64,000 nucleotides of DNA from Clavelina lepadiformis (taxonomy: Eukaryota; Chordata; Ascidiacea; Aplousobranchia; Clavelinidae). A model generated the notes under the pieces. The model worked only from the letters and a program-made list of their open reading frames with translations, made no database searches and was not told where the DNA came from. Where the stretch lies: positions 1,676,501-1,740,500 of the forward strand of contig NC_135241.1 of the NCBI RefSeq assembly GCF_947623445.1. The letters are read 5' to 3'. Positions 1 through 11,200 of this stretch are shown here, one piece after another (within the stretch, counting starts at the first letter, position 1; the number at the start of each line of letters is the position of its first letter). Both the position numbers and the translations under genes were made by a program.

Positions 1-231
1 TGAAAACCGGAACAAAATATAAATTAACCCTACCTTAATAGTTCACCAAAAAGCTTTATCATAAAACAGATTCGTTTTCTACTGTACATTTTATGGAATA
101 GCGATTACAAGACTTTGCTGTGTCACGAATCACAATTACAGGAGCACTGTCTTCTCTGTGATCTTCTTTACTTCTTTGAAAGAAGTTCGCAACATTAAGA
201 CTGAATTTTGAAATTTTGTGATTATATACAG

Positions 232-3200
232 GTGCCATTGGATTTACTGTTAATAACGAGGTGATACCGTCGCTCAAACCACGCATGCTCAATTTAACGT
301 TTGGTGAATATCTTTCTAAAAATGGAACTCTTAACCAAAGAAATCCGTGGTTTCCGGAATATCTTGCGTCCCGCATAGGTTGCACCTTTAAAAGTCAGTA
401 AAGAATAAAAACATATTTGAAATGCTAAAGCGCCTTACGTTTTCCAATAATGTAAAAGTGATTGATTGTAAACGACGACTGTTTGCAAACTATTACTTTA
501 TAAACTTAAACTTTGGGTAACAGACGTCGTAAACGTTTCTTCCGGAAAAACTAATCTCTGCAAACCGGAAGATCGACTGAACGAAAACGAGTTTTTTACT
601 TTGTCTTACATGCAGGTAAGTATGACGTCCACCTTAGTATTAGATATGATAGACTGACAAAAGATACATTCACCCAGTAGGCTATACCAAAGAATGATTT
701 TCGCTTAATCTATTACATTTTAATCTCTGTTTACTTTTACACATATATGTACTGTATATATACGGCAGGTTGGTTTCAGCAACTCTATAAACTCAAGAAA
801 TGACATGATGTGAATTCCATTTTTGTCATCATACAATAAAAATGTAGATGGTGTGTTTAGAACTACGCCGACGCTGTGCTGGCGATCGCCACAGCTTTGC
901 AAAAATATCTGAAAAAAACTTGTGGAGATTTTACCGGACTGTGCCCGAAGGTCAAAGATGCATTAAACGGCATCGACCTAGCAAATGGAGTGTTTGAAAT
1001 TTTGAAAAACATATCGTTCCCAGGTGAAACTAAACACTAATCAAATGAAAACACTTACAGTATAGGCTAGTGGTTTATAATTATCTAAACGCGTTTAATC
1101 TAGGCTACTCAGCTTATATCAAACACTATAGATAGGTTTAGTTCGGATAGCACTAAATTTAAGGTTGAATTTGACAGGGATTAATAAACAAAACTTTACA
1201 TTCGACCAAAACCAGGACGGGTCTGCTGTGTACAAAATAAAAACTTTCGTAAAACGAGACCCATCGGAAGGCGCGCCGATTAATAACTGGGAAACTGCTG
1301 GGTTGTTCCGATCAGGAGGTTAAACATTTGCATTAAGATTATTATTAGCAATTTCGCCAAAATAATGTTCGTTTATGGGCCTATCAACGTATTTCAAAAG
1401 AAAACTTAATCCAGTTTCACATAGAAATCACCTGGTATGAGGAGCCCCGGAGCTTAGAAGAAATAAATTCGGTTTGCAGCTCTCCGTGTGAAGTTGGTTT
1501 TGCAAAAAAAATAGAAACACAGGTACAGCGACATAAAGTGGAGTGGTTTGTTCCTCCTCGATTAATGTCTCTAATACGTTTTATATTTTATAAACAATCA
1601 CGTGTAACCTTTTTCAAAGAATATCTGTTCCACCAACAACTTAAAACGTATTTTTTGCTGGATAACTACAGATGTGCTGTTGGCAATGCCAGGCCTGCCT
1701 GCCTCAGCAATACGTTGGTTTTAACGGCACCGAATGCTTGGAGTGCCCGCGTGGGAATTCACCGACATTAGACAGAAAGGATTGTCGAACAAATGAAATG
1801 AGGTCATCGACAGAAAGTTTAAATATACTCTGATTGTCCACATCTTACGGCAGCAACACATCGATACTTTTTCTGTTATTATTAACGTGATTTATACCGG
1901 TCAACATCAAAATGGTAAGAACTTTACCTTGATGTGAAATATTTCATGTTGAATTTTAGCCGCGTGAGGTACAGTGACCCATACAGCATCGCTTCACTCA
2001 TAATAGCTTCAGTTGGAATCGTTGTGACATTTACCGTCAGCATCATCTACTTCAGGAATAGAAACACACCAATAGTTAAAGCTGCCGGGAAGGTGGGTGC
2101 GTTAATTAAGCATTACTCATTTTCAATACTCACATCACCTTTTTTGGACGAGCGTTTATGTAGAACGCATTTGTGTGCGCACCAAAATGTCGGTGAATAT
2201 ATGAAACCAGGTCTATTATTAAAATAAAAGCATATAAACTTTTATAAGCACCATTTCGTATTACAATATCAGATTGAATTTGACCAAATAAAACTTGACA
2301 GTTTACCGCTTTGTCTTCAGGAAATCAGTGTCATTGTACTCGTAGGCGCCATGTTTTGTTTCATGAACAGCTTTGTCTTGTCTACTGAAGCAACCGAAAT
2401 CATTTGCGTCATTTCCAGATTGCTTTTGGCGTGTGGCCCGACTCTTATGTACGCGGGAATCCTGACAAAAACTATTGTTGTTGTTGTCATTTTCAAATCA
2501 AAGAAAATACTCTATTCAAACGTAAGTGATGCGTGGCAAAGCTTTTCTTTTTTAACTTTGAATATTCGCGCAAAGTGCGCTGTTTTCATACAAAATATTG
2601 CACTGAACGTAAAGCAAGGTCTACGAAATGAATCAGTAAACCAAGAAATTGTCAGTATTACCGGGAAAAACTTGCTAAGGTAGAAACAAATGTTTCTTAA
2701 TTAAGGGAACACATGTGTTACAGATTAAGGCCTATCTTCTACCGAAATACCAGATCGTAGCTGCTGTTATTTTATCACTGATTCAAGTCATGATTCTCCT
2801 CGCTTGGTTCTTCTTCAATCCTCCAAACGCATCCGTCTATTATCCATCTCTCAAGGAGTCCTTTCTCGTCTGCAACGATGTAGAAGACTTGATTGTGCTC
2901 ATCGGACTCGCCTATCCCTTCCTGCTCATCCTCAGCTGCACGATCCTGGCCACCATCAACAGAAAAGTGCCGACCGGTTTCAACGAAACACAATACATAG
3001 GTTCGTATAAAGCGTTCACAAGGACCTTCAAAATTCCACTTCGCTCACGTTCCCTTTCTTATGCAGTGATAAATCACAACAGCATTGTCACAGTTTTGTT
3101 TACTTGGGCTCCTAACAATGATGCACTTATAATGTTTTCAGGTTTCACGATGTACGCCACCTGCATTATATGGATTGCTTTCCTTCCAATCTTCATCACA

Positions 3201-3758
3201 AGTTCTTCTGTGATTTCACTGAAGGTATGACGGTTAGAATTAAAATTATGGACATGCGTCGACTGGTAAGGACAATCTTTATTACTGCAGGTTGCAGCCG
3301 TATCCATCTGTTTGAGTCTAAGCGCCATCACCGTTCTCGTTTGTTTGTTTTGCACCCGTTGTTACGTCATCATATTTAATCCGGAAGAAAATACGTCGAA
3401 AAGTGTAATGTCATCAGTATGTCAAAGGTAATGATTTCATAACTTTTTCATGCGTTTTAATGCCTTTGAAACTTGCGTAGTGTGCTTTAAGCCAATGTCA
3501 AACAAGGCAGCTTTTATTTTCAACTCAATGTGTAGTGACAATAACTAAAGGTAAGGAAACTGTGAAACAGGTAACTTTTGTAGGGGAACCTTATCAACCC
3601 CGGCTATCACCAATCAAACAACGAAAATGAGTAGAGAAGCATCCTATTCTGATGCCAAATTGTCAAAAACAAAACAAAAAGAAAGGGCATCCTGGAAGGA
3701 AGGTGAGGTTGAATTGCTTTCTTTGGGCCGATACAGGAATGCTTTGTTAAGAGCATGA
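232..3758 (+). CDS. Class C GPCR, metabotropic glutamate receptor-like (gene 1, 5' end outside window)
   Basis: Twelve exons are visible: 232-393, 524-615, 861-1023, 1178-1318, 1401-1522, 1672-1802, 1960-2092, 2321-2521, 2724-3000, 3142-3224, 3291-3427 and 3584-3758 (stop TGA). All join in phase. The first five cover the C-terminal half of the Venus-flytrap ligand-binding domain (RNPWFPEYL motif) and the start of the cysteine-rich linker. The exon at 1672 completes that linker (CCWQC; nine Cys in total, as in mGluRs). Exons from 1960 encode seven membrane segments, including KVPTGFNE and GFTMYATCIIW, which match the mGluR third intracellular loop and TM6. The final exon is a short basic/polar tail. 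By family the product is a plasma-membrane, dimeric, G-protein-coupled amino-acid receptor. A Lys occupies the position of mGluR1 K409 (FGEYLSK). The signal peptide and N-lobe lie left of the window. Confidence 0.9.
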
Positions 3759-3835
3759 CATTATAGAAAAATATTTACGTGTTCAAATGTTTTTGGAGGA
3801 ATCCTTATCACATACGTAAACCTTACCAATTGCAG

Positions 3836-3900
3836 GTAAGAAATTGGATGGTGAAGGCGATAATACTCAGTCCTGTGCGCATTGTGGAACAAAACTTTGA
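3836..3900 (+). other. Possible alternative terminal exon of gene 1
   Basis: A donor inside the last exon (after 3702, gtgagg) and an acceptor at 3834-3835 join in phase 1. They would replace the tail end with a short peptide ending SCAHCGTKL-stop at 3898-3900. A homologous exon with a terminal C-x2-C motif follows cassette 2. This is inferred from phase and similarity, without transcript evidence. Confidence 0.4.
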
Positions 3901-4119
3901 ACACGAATTGGATGGTTTTCGAAATATTTTCCACAGTAGCAGATCTATCAAAAGATGGCAATGAAACTACTAAAAAATACTCTCCTGATTTAAAGATATC
4001 AGCATTCACATGAAACTTTTTGCAACCATTGGAGTAGGCCTAATTTTTTTTTGCTTTTTTAATGTAATTTGTATAACATCGTTGGATTTGTTATTGGGAG
4101 TTTATTTTTACTCCATGTG

Positions 4120-4170
4120 AATAAAAATATTATTGTAAACTCTTGTAATCGGTGGTGAATTTTCAATAAA
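4120..4170 (+). terminator. Candidate polyadenylation signals for gene 1
   Basis: AATAAA hexamers lie at 4120-4125 and 4165-4170, about 360-410 bases after the gene 1 stop codon. No other candidate was found nearby. Confidence 0.45.
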
Positions 4171-4792
4171 GCAAAAGTCTTCTTTTCTTCGAGTTGAAAA
4201 TCTTTGTCAGAAATGAAAAAGGAAATCTATTTCAGATCAGGCAACTTTTGTTATATTCTTTTACATCAATCGACATAGAATAAAGTGATAAAATATATGA
4301 CTAGACCCGAGTCACAAACAGGACTTTGACACTTTACTGACTTTGAAAAAACAAAATGGTTGTCGAAAAAATAGTTATGGTAATCTAACTTTTCGTTAGT
4401 GTATTTGTACTTTCGACGATTGATTACAGTACGTTTGATGAGAAGCATCGTAGTTCAAATAGCATTCACGAAACCGTTAATCATAAATCACAAAATTACA
4501 CCACGTGATGGAACTTTTTCATGACTTTGTTTCTTTCCGGAAATGCAAACCATTCCATTTTCAGGAAAACGTAGGCGATTGAGCTTAACTGAAAATGTGT
4601 GGACATCCTGTCCTCTTGGGAATAGAAATCTTGAAGGCAGTTTACAATAATACAAACAGAAAAGGAATAGTTTCTGAAACACAGGACGCCCAATTGATGT
4701 ACTAATCCTTCGTCACTAGGTAATGTTAACGGCATTTTTAGTCGCAGTTACTGAAAAGTTTAAATCAAAGATTGTTGTATATCTCCACGCAG
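4171..4792. other. Spacer between gene 1 and the second class C unit
   Basis: No exon with protein similarity was recognised here. A short hydrophobic reading frame with an ATG lies near 4723. It could be a decayed signal-peptide exon, but it does not join convincingly to the next exon. Confidence 0.4.
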
Positions 4793-4954
4793 GAGCGGAA
4801 GGGCAACATGGTGCAATATCAACCCGGTGACGTGCTGATTGGCGGGATAATGTCAATTCACGCCCTGGTGAGCATCACTGAGCATGACACATGCGGTTTG
4901 TCAACAGAGCAAGGGACGCAGGCAGTAGAAAATACGAATATGATCCTCGACGAG
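4793..4954 (+). pseudogene. Isolated ligand-binding-domain exon (relic) of a class C GPCR
   Basis: A 162-base exon with acceptor ag at 4791-4792 and donor gt at 4955. It encodes residues starting ERKGNMVQYQPGDVLIGG and is homologous to exon 3 of the complete receptor at 8948-9100, the first beta-strand region of the Venus flytrap. Both ends are phase 0. The next recognisable exon (5174) needs phase 2, so direct splicing would hit a stop within a few codons. The rest of the ligand-binding domain and the cysteine-rich linker are absent between 4955 and 5173. I read this as a leftover of a deleted ectodomain. An unseen bridging exon is the alternative. Confidence 0.65.
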
Positions 4955-5173
4955 GTGCTACCACGTAGTAGGGTATATGCCTATACCATATAATCCGAAA
5001 CCGAACGACACCAAGGACAGGACGGGATGCGAGGAAAATGAAATTAGGTGAAGAAATCGGGACAGTAAAGCGTGTTTTTGTTTGTTTCTGGCTATACCTA
5101 ACTATAAATGGAATTATGGGCTGCTTTTTTTTAAGCAATACATTAAAGTAAAATTGATTATCTGAAATTTTAG

Positions 5174-6991
5174 CCACGTGAGGTACAGTGACCCATACAG
5201 CATCGTTTCACTCATAATAGCTTCGGTTGGAATCGTTGTGACGTTTACCGTCAGCATCATCTACTTCAGGAATAGAAACACACCAATAGTTAAAGCTGCT
5301 GGAAGGGTGGGCGTACACGTTGGCCTTTATTCTTCTTCTTAATTTATGTGGCCTACATATGTTATATATATACAGCTTACCTGTGATAGGTGTCTAGGAA
5401 CATGCCGACCTTGTTGTTTTGTGTTTATTTTGCAAGAAGAGTTCTAACTGATGAAGAGGCTCACTTGAAAAATACAAAAGTTTTAAACACTCTTTCACAG
5501 AAAGCAAAATGAATAAGACTGACAACAACTTTTTATTTGCCTTTCTAGGAGTTAAGCGCAATTGTGCTCCTAGGTGCCACCTTGTGTTTTATAAACAGCT
5601 TCGTGTCGTCCGCTAAGGCATCAAGAATCACCTGTTTCATCTCCAGAATTGTTTTGGCTTGTGGACCGACTATGATGTACGCGGCAATCTTTACAAAAAC
5701 TATTGTTGTAGTCATTATTTTCCAATCTAATAAGATACTGTCTACAAACGTAATTGATGCGTCATATATGAAAGGATCGTTTTAACTTACTTTTGCAAAA
5801 AAGTAGACAGCTGTAGACTAAAGTATTGCAAAAAATATTAACTTGAGCTGAAAACAAAAAAAGAGCCAAAAAGAGCCAATGTGGCAAATAAATCCAGCTG
5901 ACCGTTAATCGTTTGTAAAGTAGTTCGCATTCGTCCGTTACTATCCCACCGTCATGTTTTCAACGTCATTGGCCTCTGTGATATTTTACAGGTTAAGATC
6001 TATCTTCTACCCAAGTATCAGCTCGTGGCTGTTTTTGTTTTTGTCCTGATTCAAGTCATGGTTTTGCTGGTTTGGTCCCTTTTCAATCCTCCAAACGCAT
6101 CCGTCTATTATCCATCTCTCAAGGAGTCCCTTCTCGCCTGCAATGATGTAGAAGACTTGATTGTGCTCATCGGACTCGCCTATCCCTTCCTGCTCATCCT
6201 CAGCTGCACGATCCTGGCCACCATCAACAGGAAAGTGCCGACCGGTTTCAACGAAACGCAATACATAGGTTCGTATAAAGCGTTCGTAAATATACGTCAA
6301 AACTGGAATATTTTATTAAGGCGTAGCGCTCACCAACATTCAGAAAGTTTATTCGCCGTTTTTTCAAGTTATTTCGTATAACTTAGCACTTTAATGTGCA
6401 CACACTTAATGAAATTTCCAGGTTTCACGATGTACGCCACCTGCGTCATCTGGATTGCTTTTCTCCCAATCTTCATCACCAGCTCTTCTGTAATATCGCT
6501 AAAGGTTAGTTGTGACGTTTGCAATGACAAACTTTGTGTTTTATTAACTGGGCAAAGTTTTTTTCAACTGCAGGTTTCAGCCGTATCAATCTGTTTGAGT
6601 CTAAGCGCCATCACCGTTCTCGTTTGTTTGTTTTGCATCCGTTGTTACGTCATCATATTTAATCCGGAAGAAAATACGTCGAAAAGTGTGATGTCAAAAA
6701 CATACAGAAAGTAATTACCTCATTATCGTTTCAGTGTAGCCCAGTGGTTTTCAACAGTTGAGGGTTATGGATCATGAAAAGTTAAGAGCCACTTGTATAG
6801 CATTATTGTTATAGTATATTGTTTTATCAACTAATGCTGAAAAATCGAAAAATCTGTTCCTTAGATCAACAATGTCGAACGTAGCACCAAGATCGGTTAC
6901 GTCACAAACGACGAAAGGGGACAAAGAAATATCTCATAATGACCTGGAAATGTCAATAAAGGAAATAAAAGAAACAGCTTTGGTCGTGTAG
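5174..6991 (+). CDS. Class C GPCR seven-transmembrane cassette 2 (no own ectodomain)
   Basis: Exons 5174-5306, 5549-5749, 5992-6268, 6422-6504, 6574-6710 and 6865-6991 (stop TAG) encode a complete mGluR-type 7TM domain and short tail. The reading frame is undamaged and the splice sites are canonical. TM1, TM4, the loop to TM5 and TM5-TM7 are nearly identical to gene 1. For example, the NPPNASVYYPSLKES segment and KVPTGFNETQYIG are the same, which points to recent duplication or gene conversion. The tail differs from gene 1. The entry exon takes phase 2, the same phase in which gene 1's cysteine-rich exon (ending 1802) leaves. Cassette 2 could therefore act as an alternative 3' module for the gene 1 ectodomain. 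Alternatively it is the surviving half of a broken tandem copy. No start codon of its own was found. Confidence 0.7.
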
Positions 6992-7141
6992 GAAGGTCAC
7001 AATTATTTTATTCCATTGTTCCTATAATTAGCTCACTTTAACTATAATATAGTGGTAAAATTTGGAAATAGAAGTTTGCAAGGTGAGGTATTTCGTGACT
7101 GCGTGTATTTCGTGACTACGTCACTGTAATGCTAAAAATAG

Positions 7142-7225
7142 AATACGTCATCAGTTGATAGATCGTGTACAAGTAAAGAAAGCAACAAATCAATGACGTG
7201 CAAGCTTTGTGGAAATAAAATTTAG
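7142..7225 (+). other. Possible alternative terminal exon of cassette 2
   Basis: If a donor after 6982 (gtcgtg, just before the TAG) is used with the acceptor at 7140-7141, the reading frame continues in phase 0. It ends MTCKLCGNKI-stop at 7223-7225. The C-x2-C-G-x-K ending parallels the alternative exon of gene 1. Confidence 0.35.
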
Positions 7226-8269
7226 AACATATTTCAACAAAGAAAAACTAAGAAGAACAACTAAACAACCATGTGATGAAATTTTTAACTCCACATATAC
7301 CAATACAATTTCCACGCGTCTACGCAACGGAAGACTTTTGAAGACATAAAAAAACGTTTAATGCTTGATAGTTTGAAAAGCCATTGATGTACGACAGGTT
7401 TGCTAATTATCTTTTTTCAAAGGGATTGTTTTTTCTTTTACCTTTGTATCATTTCAACCAATTAATCTTGTAGTCACCTTGTAATCATCTTTGTAATTAA
7501 TCATTACATCATCATCATGATGTAATCTTGCTTTACACACTTGTAATAAACGCATGTATTTTGGAATCAAAGGAAGCTTGTAAAAGGATTTAAAGTAATA
7601 GAGAACACGCCAACAAACATAACGAACACTTTTTCGTCGGTGGGCTGTTAAACGTGTTACCCCAGTAGCATATTCAGCAGCAATTGAATAAAACACAAAG
7701 AAATCTATGCTTCGCAACCAGTTACGCAATCGCTATCACGATTTGTGATAACGTATAAAATTAAAGTGACCATTCTGGGGTAGTTTAACCTTTCGTTATC
7801 GCTATGTTTATCAATCTAAGTTCTTGGAAATCACTGACATATACCCATAGATTCCTGCTTCGTATATTCAGACCGAGCATTTCACGTAGATAAGTCGCCT
7901 ATTCGATGATTTTTCACGCTGTTAATCGTCTTTGTAACTTTATGCAATTCGGAAAATAATTACGGTATCTTTCCAGATGAGTGGAATGAAATGTTTAGCA
8001 GTGGTTTGCACGACAACACCCGTTAAATCTAACTACGCAGCAGCGTACGCATCCAAGTAACGTCTACTAGAAAAGTTAACATATTAAGCACTGTTTTGGC
8101 GGGTTAGGTTACCAAGTAAAACGTGACAATGTTTCATTTGATGCAGCTTTGGTAAATATAAAACTTCTATCTTGCTTCATTATTTCAAGTTAGATTCAGT
8201 TAGAAATTGCCATTAAATCAGAAGCTTTCAAAGCTTAGGTTTATGAACCGAGTTGAACAATAGATTGAG
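7226..8269. other. Spacer between cassette 2 and the complete class C receptor
   Basis: No coding signal was recognised. It contains a perfect 10-bp inverted repeat around CATC at 7502-7525 within an ATTACATCAT-rich stretch. The upstream region of the next gene has no clear TATA box. Confidence 0.4.
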
Positions 8270-11200
8270 ATGAAGATATGCATTGTTTTACTGTGCTTGG
8301 TGTGTACCTTGGTTAACTGTCAACGTAAGTAAAAAATACAAACATGTTCTAACGTGTAATATTAGTTAATTAATGATATTTCAAAGGAACGTTGAATAGA
8401 CTATCCCTGGTAGATTTGTGGCGATATTTTTATAATATATTGCCACAAACCTTTGTAAAGCAATTATCAAAATTATGATGAAGAAAACCTGTGAGTATAA
8501 TTCGAGATTTAACCAATTTTTTTCATCAGGTCGACATCAATACGACATTACACCATCGTCGTCGGAATATGAGGTAAGCATGCGCAGCAATCACCCCTGC
8601 ATCACGCAGAATTCACTTATTCGTTGTTAAACTTCATGTAATAATAAATGGTGCATGTTGTGCACAAGCTTTGCTGAGCTTTCCTACGAACATCGTGAGA
8701 TCAATCGGCATTCGTGGTTTATCTATACATGTACGTTTTTGCATATAGTCAACTATGTATGAACAATGCATGCACGTGCACCAGGAAAGAATTTTAACAG
8801 TTCAAATAACGTGAAAGAGTATACTTAAAGCGGGTATAGGAAGATGTGGAATACATAAAGCAAGCCGCCGTAATGATAGGTTTCAAACCTGAATGGAAGA
8901 GGCTCGACCATTTTTACTGAAGTCATATTACATGTTAAACACTACAGGGGCTCAAGGGTTACATCGTGCAGTACAGAGAAGGGGACCTTTTAGTCGGGGG
9001 GATACTCGACGCTCATCGACGTGGGTCTGATGGTCACTGCGGTCACGTCACTGAAGATGGAATACAGGGAATCGAGACCATTAACATGGTCGTAGAAATG
9101 GTACGAACGTCTTTTATGTCTTCATAAGCGGCACTTATGACTTCATAAAGTTTGATTATGGGTTTAAATTGTTCCGCCTTCTCATACAGATTAACGCCGA
9201 CCCTGGTATCCTACCCGGAGTTCAAGTGGGTTCATTAATCATAGACTCCTGTGATATGAGCACCCACGCCCTCGAAGGGGTTGGTAAACTATTCTAAGAT
9301 AGAATGTCAACATTATCCTTTGTAAAATGGTTATAGCAAACGCTAATGAGTTTGTAATTAAAACCAGTTCCCCATTCAACGCAGTTAATCTTTTACCCAT
9401 GCCGACGCCTTGTAGGTAGTTCACGATATTCTGCCATTTTTCACAACGATGAAAACAAACCAGACGTCAGAGCAGCCAATTTTCGCTGGAGTTGCTGGAG
9501 CCTTCGCAAGTGGCGTCTCCATCCAGACAACAAGTCTCTTGCAAGTCTTTAAGATACCGCAGGTTGGTTCAGTTTGCAATTGAAGTTCTTCTTGTCAAAT
9601 ATTACTGGATTTTATTTTATTTTATTGTTATTTTTATTATTATTTTAGTATTTTTATTATTATTTTTTATTAATAACTTATATTTATTATTTTTTATATG
9701 CAAAAATTTTGTATGAAACGTAACGTTGTCATTGCCTGTCCGGTGCCATAGCACAGCATTGTTATGGCAGTTTTCATGTTTTGTCATAGTACCGCATTGT
9801 TATGGCGTACCTTTCTAATACAAAAAAGTTCCAGCATCCAAATATACCTACAAAACTTCACAGGTGAGTCCCTGGTCGACGAATTCATGGCTCAGCGATA
9901 AGCAGTACTTTCCCTATTTCTTTCGTACGGTTCCATCAGACAGGCATCAGGCTCGAGCGATGGTGAATGTCATTGTTCAAAGAGGGTGGAATTATTTTTC
10001 AGTTGTCTACAAGGATGACACCTACGGCATCCAAGGATTCCGTGGTAAATTTAAAACGTGGTTTTGCTTCCGTTATTATCTTGTCGCGCATGCGCACTTC
10101 ATGCACGAAGTGTATCAGCCTCACATGGATTGGATTTTAACATTTGGCATTATGACGTCAAAGTGAATCGCGATCTCTTTTGACAATTTTGCAGAGTTAG
10201 AAATTGCTGCCCTTGAACAAAACATTTGCATCGCCAAAGCAATCTCGGTAATCGAGCGGGCATCAAAAGACGTCAATAATGACATCATAGAAGAACTTCT
10301 GTTGGTGCGAAACGCGAGAGGTGAGATTGTGCATAAGATTGACGTTTACTCGCAGCAGATGGAATCTTGATTCTTGAGTCACAATTCAAATTAACTGGAG
10401 CCAGAAATGACTTGGTTGCATCAATATTTCAAACTATATCCACCCTTTGAGTCGCTTCGTAAACTGTTATGAGACATGTTCGCCATCATTACCGACACCA
10501 TGTATTTTTTTAGTCGTGATCGTGTTCACAAATCGTTACCAAGCTGAAGAACTAATGTTGGCCGCTCACAGAAATCAGGAATCTCGAGGACATTTTCTTT
10601 GGATCGGGTCGGATGGTTGGGCAGGGGACATTCCCTTAATGAATACCGATGCTGACTATGGAGAGACCCTTTACGGTAAAGATGCGTTTGCGTTTGAACT
10701 ATGAGGCAAATCTAATTACTAGGCCGTAGTGACAGGTACATCGAGACAAACGGGGCACTTGCCCATGTAAGTTATCTGGAATTCTGGCACAAAACACTTT
10801 TGGTGCTGAACAACATAAACTTTACCGGGCACATTTTTGACACATTTGCCAACAGGAGAAACTTTTACCATGGCTAAGGCCTTGAACTACATTTATTACG
10901 TCACAGGGTCGATCGCGTTTCTTCCCAAAGCAAAACCGGTGGAAGCGTTGCGGGCCAGAATTTCTAACTTAACTCTGAAACATTATCTGTTGTCGACAGG
11001 CCTTAATCCGATAAATCCGTGGCTCCCAGAGTATCTGGCGTGGCGTCTTAACTGCAGTCTGAACGGTCGGTGAAATTGTGTAGATTGTCTTTTAGTCTGA
11101 TTATATCTTTTCTTTAGACCTTACCACTTCCAAAGCAGTTTTTATAATATAGTAATTTCAAGCTTAACTTCGTTTAAATTAAAATATGTGACGTAATATT

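Noticed and set aside
59..385. 108-codon frame on the minus strand
   Set aside because: It is the shadow of the gene 1 ligand-binding exon on the plus strand, which has protein similarity and correct splice sites.
3779..3964. Continuous 61-codon frame downstream of gene 1
   Set aside because: It overlaps the 3' UTR and the possible alternative exon in a different frame and has no similarity to the receptor tails.
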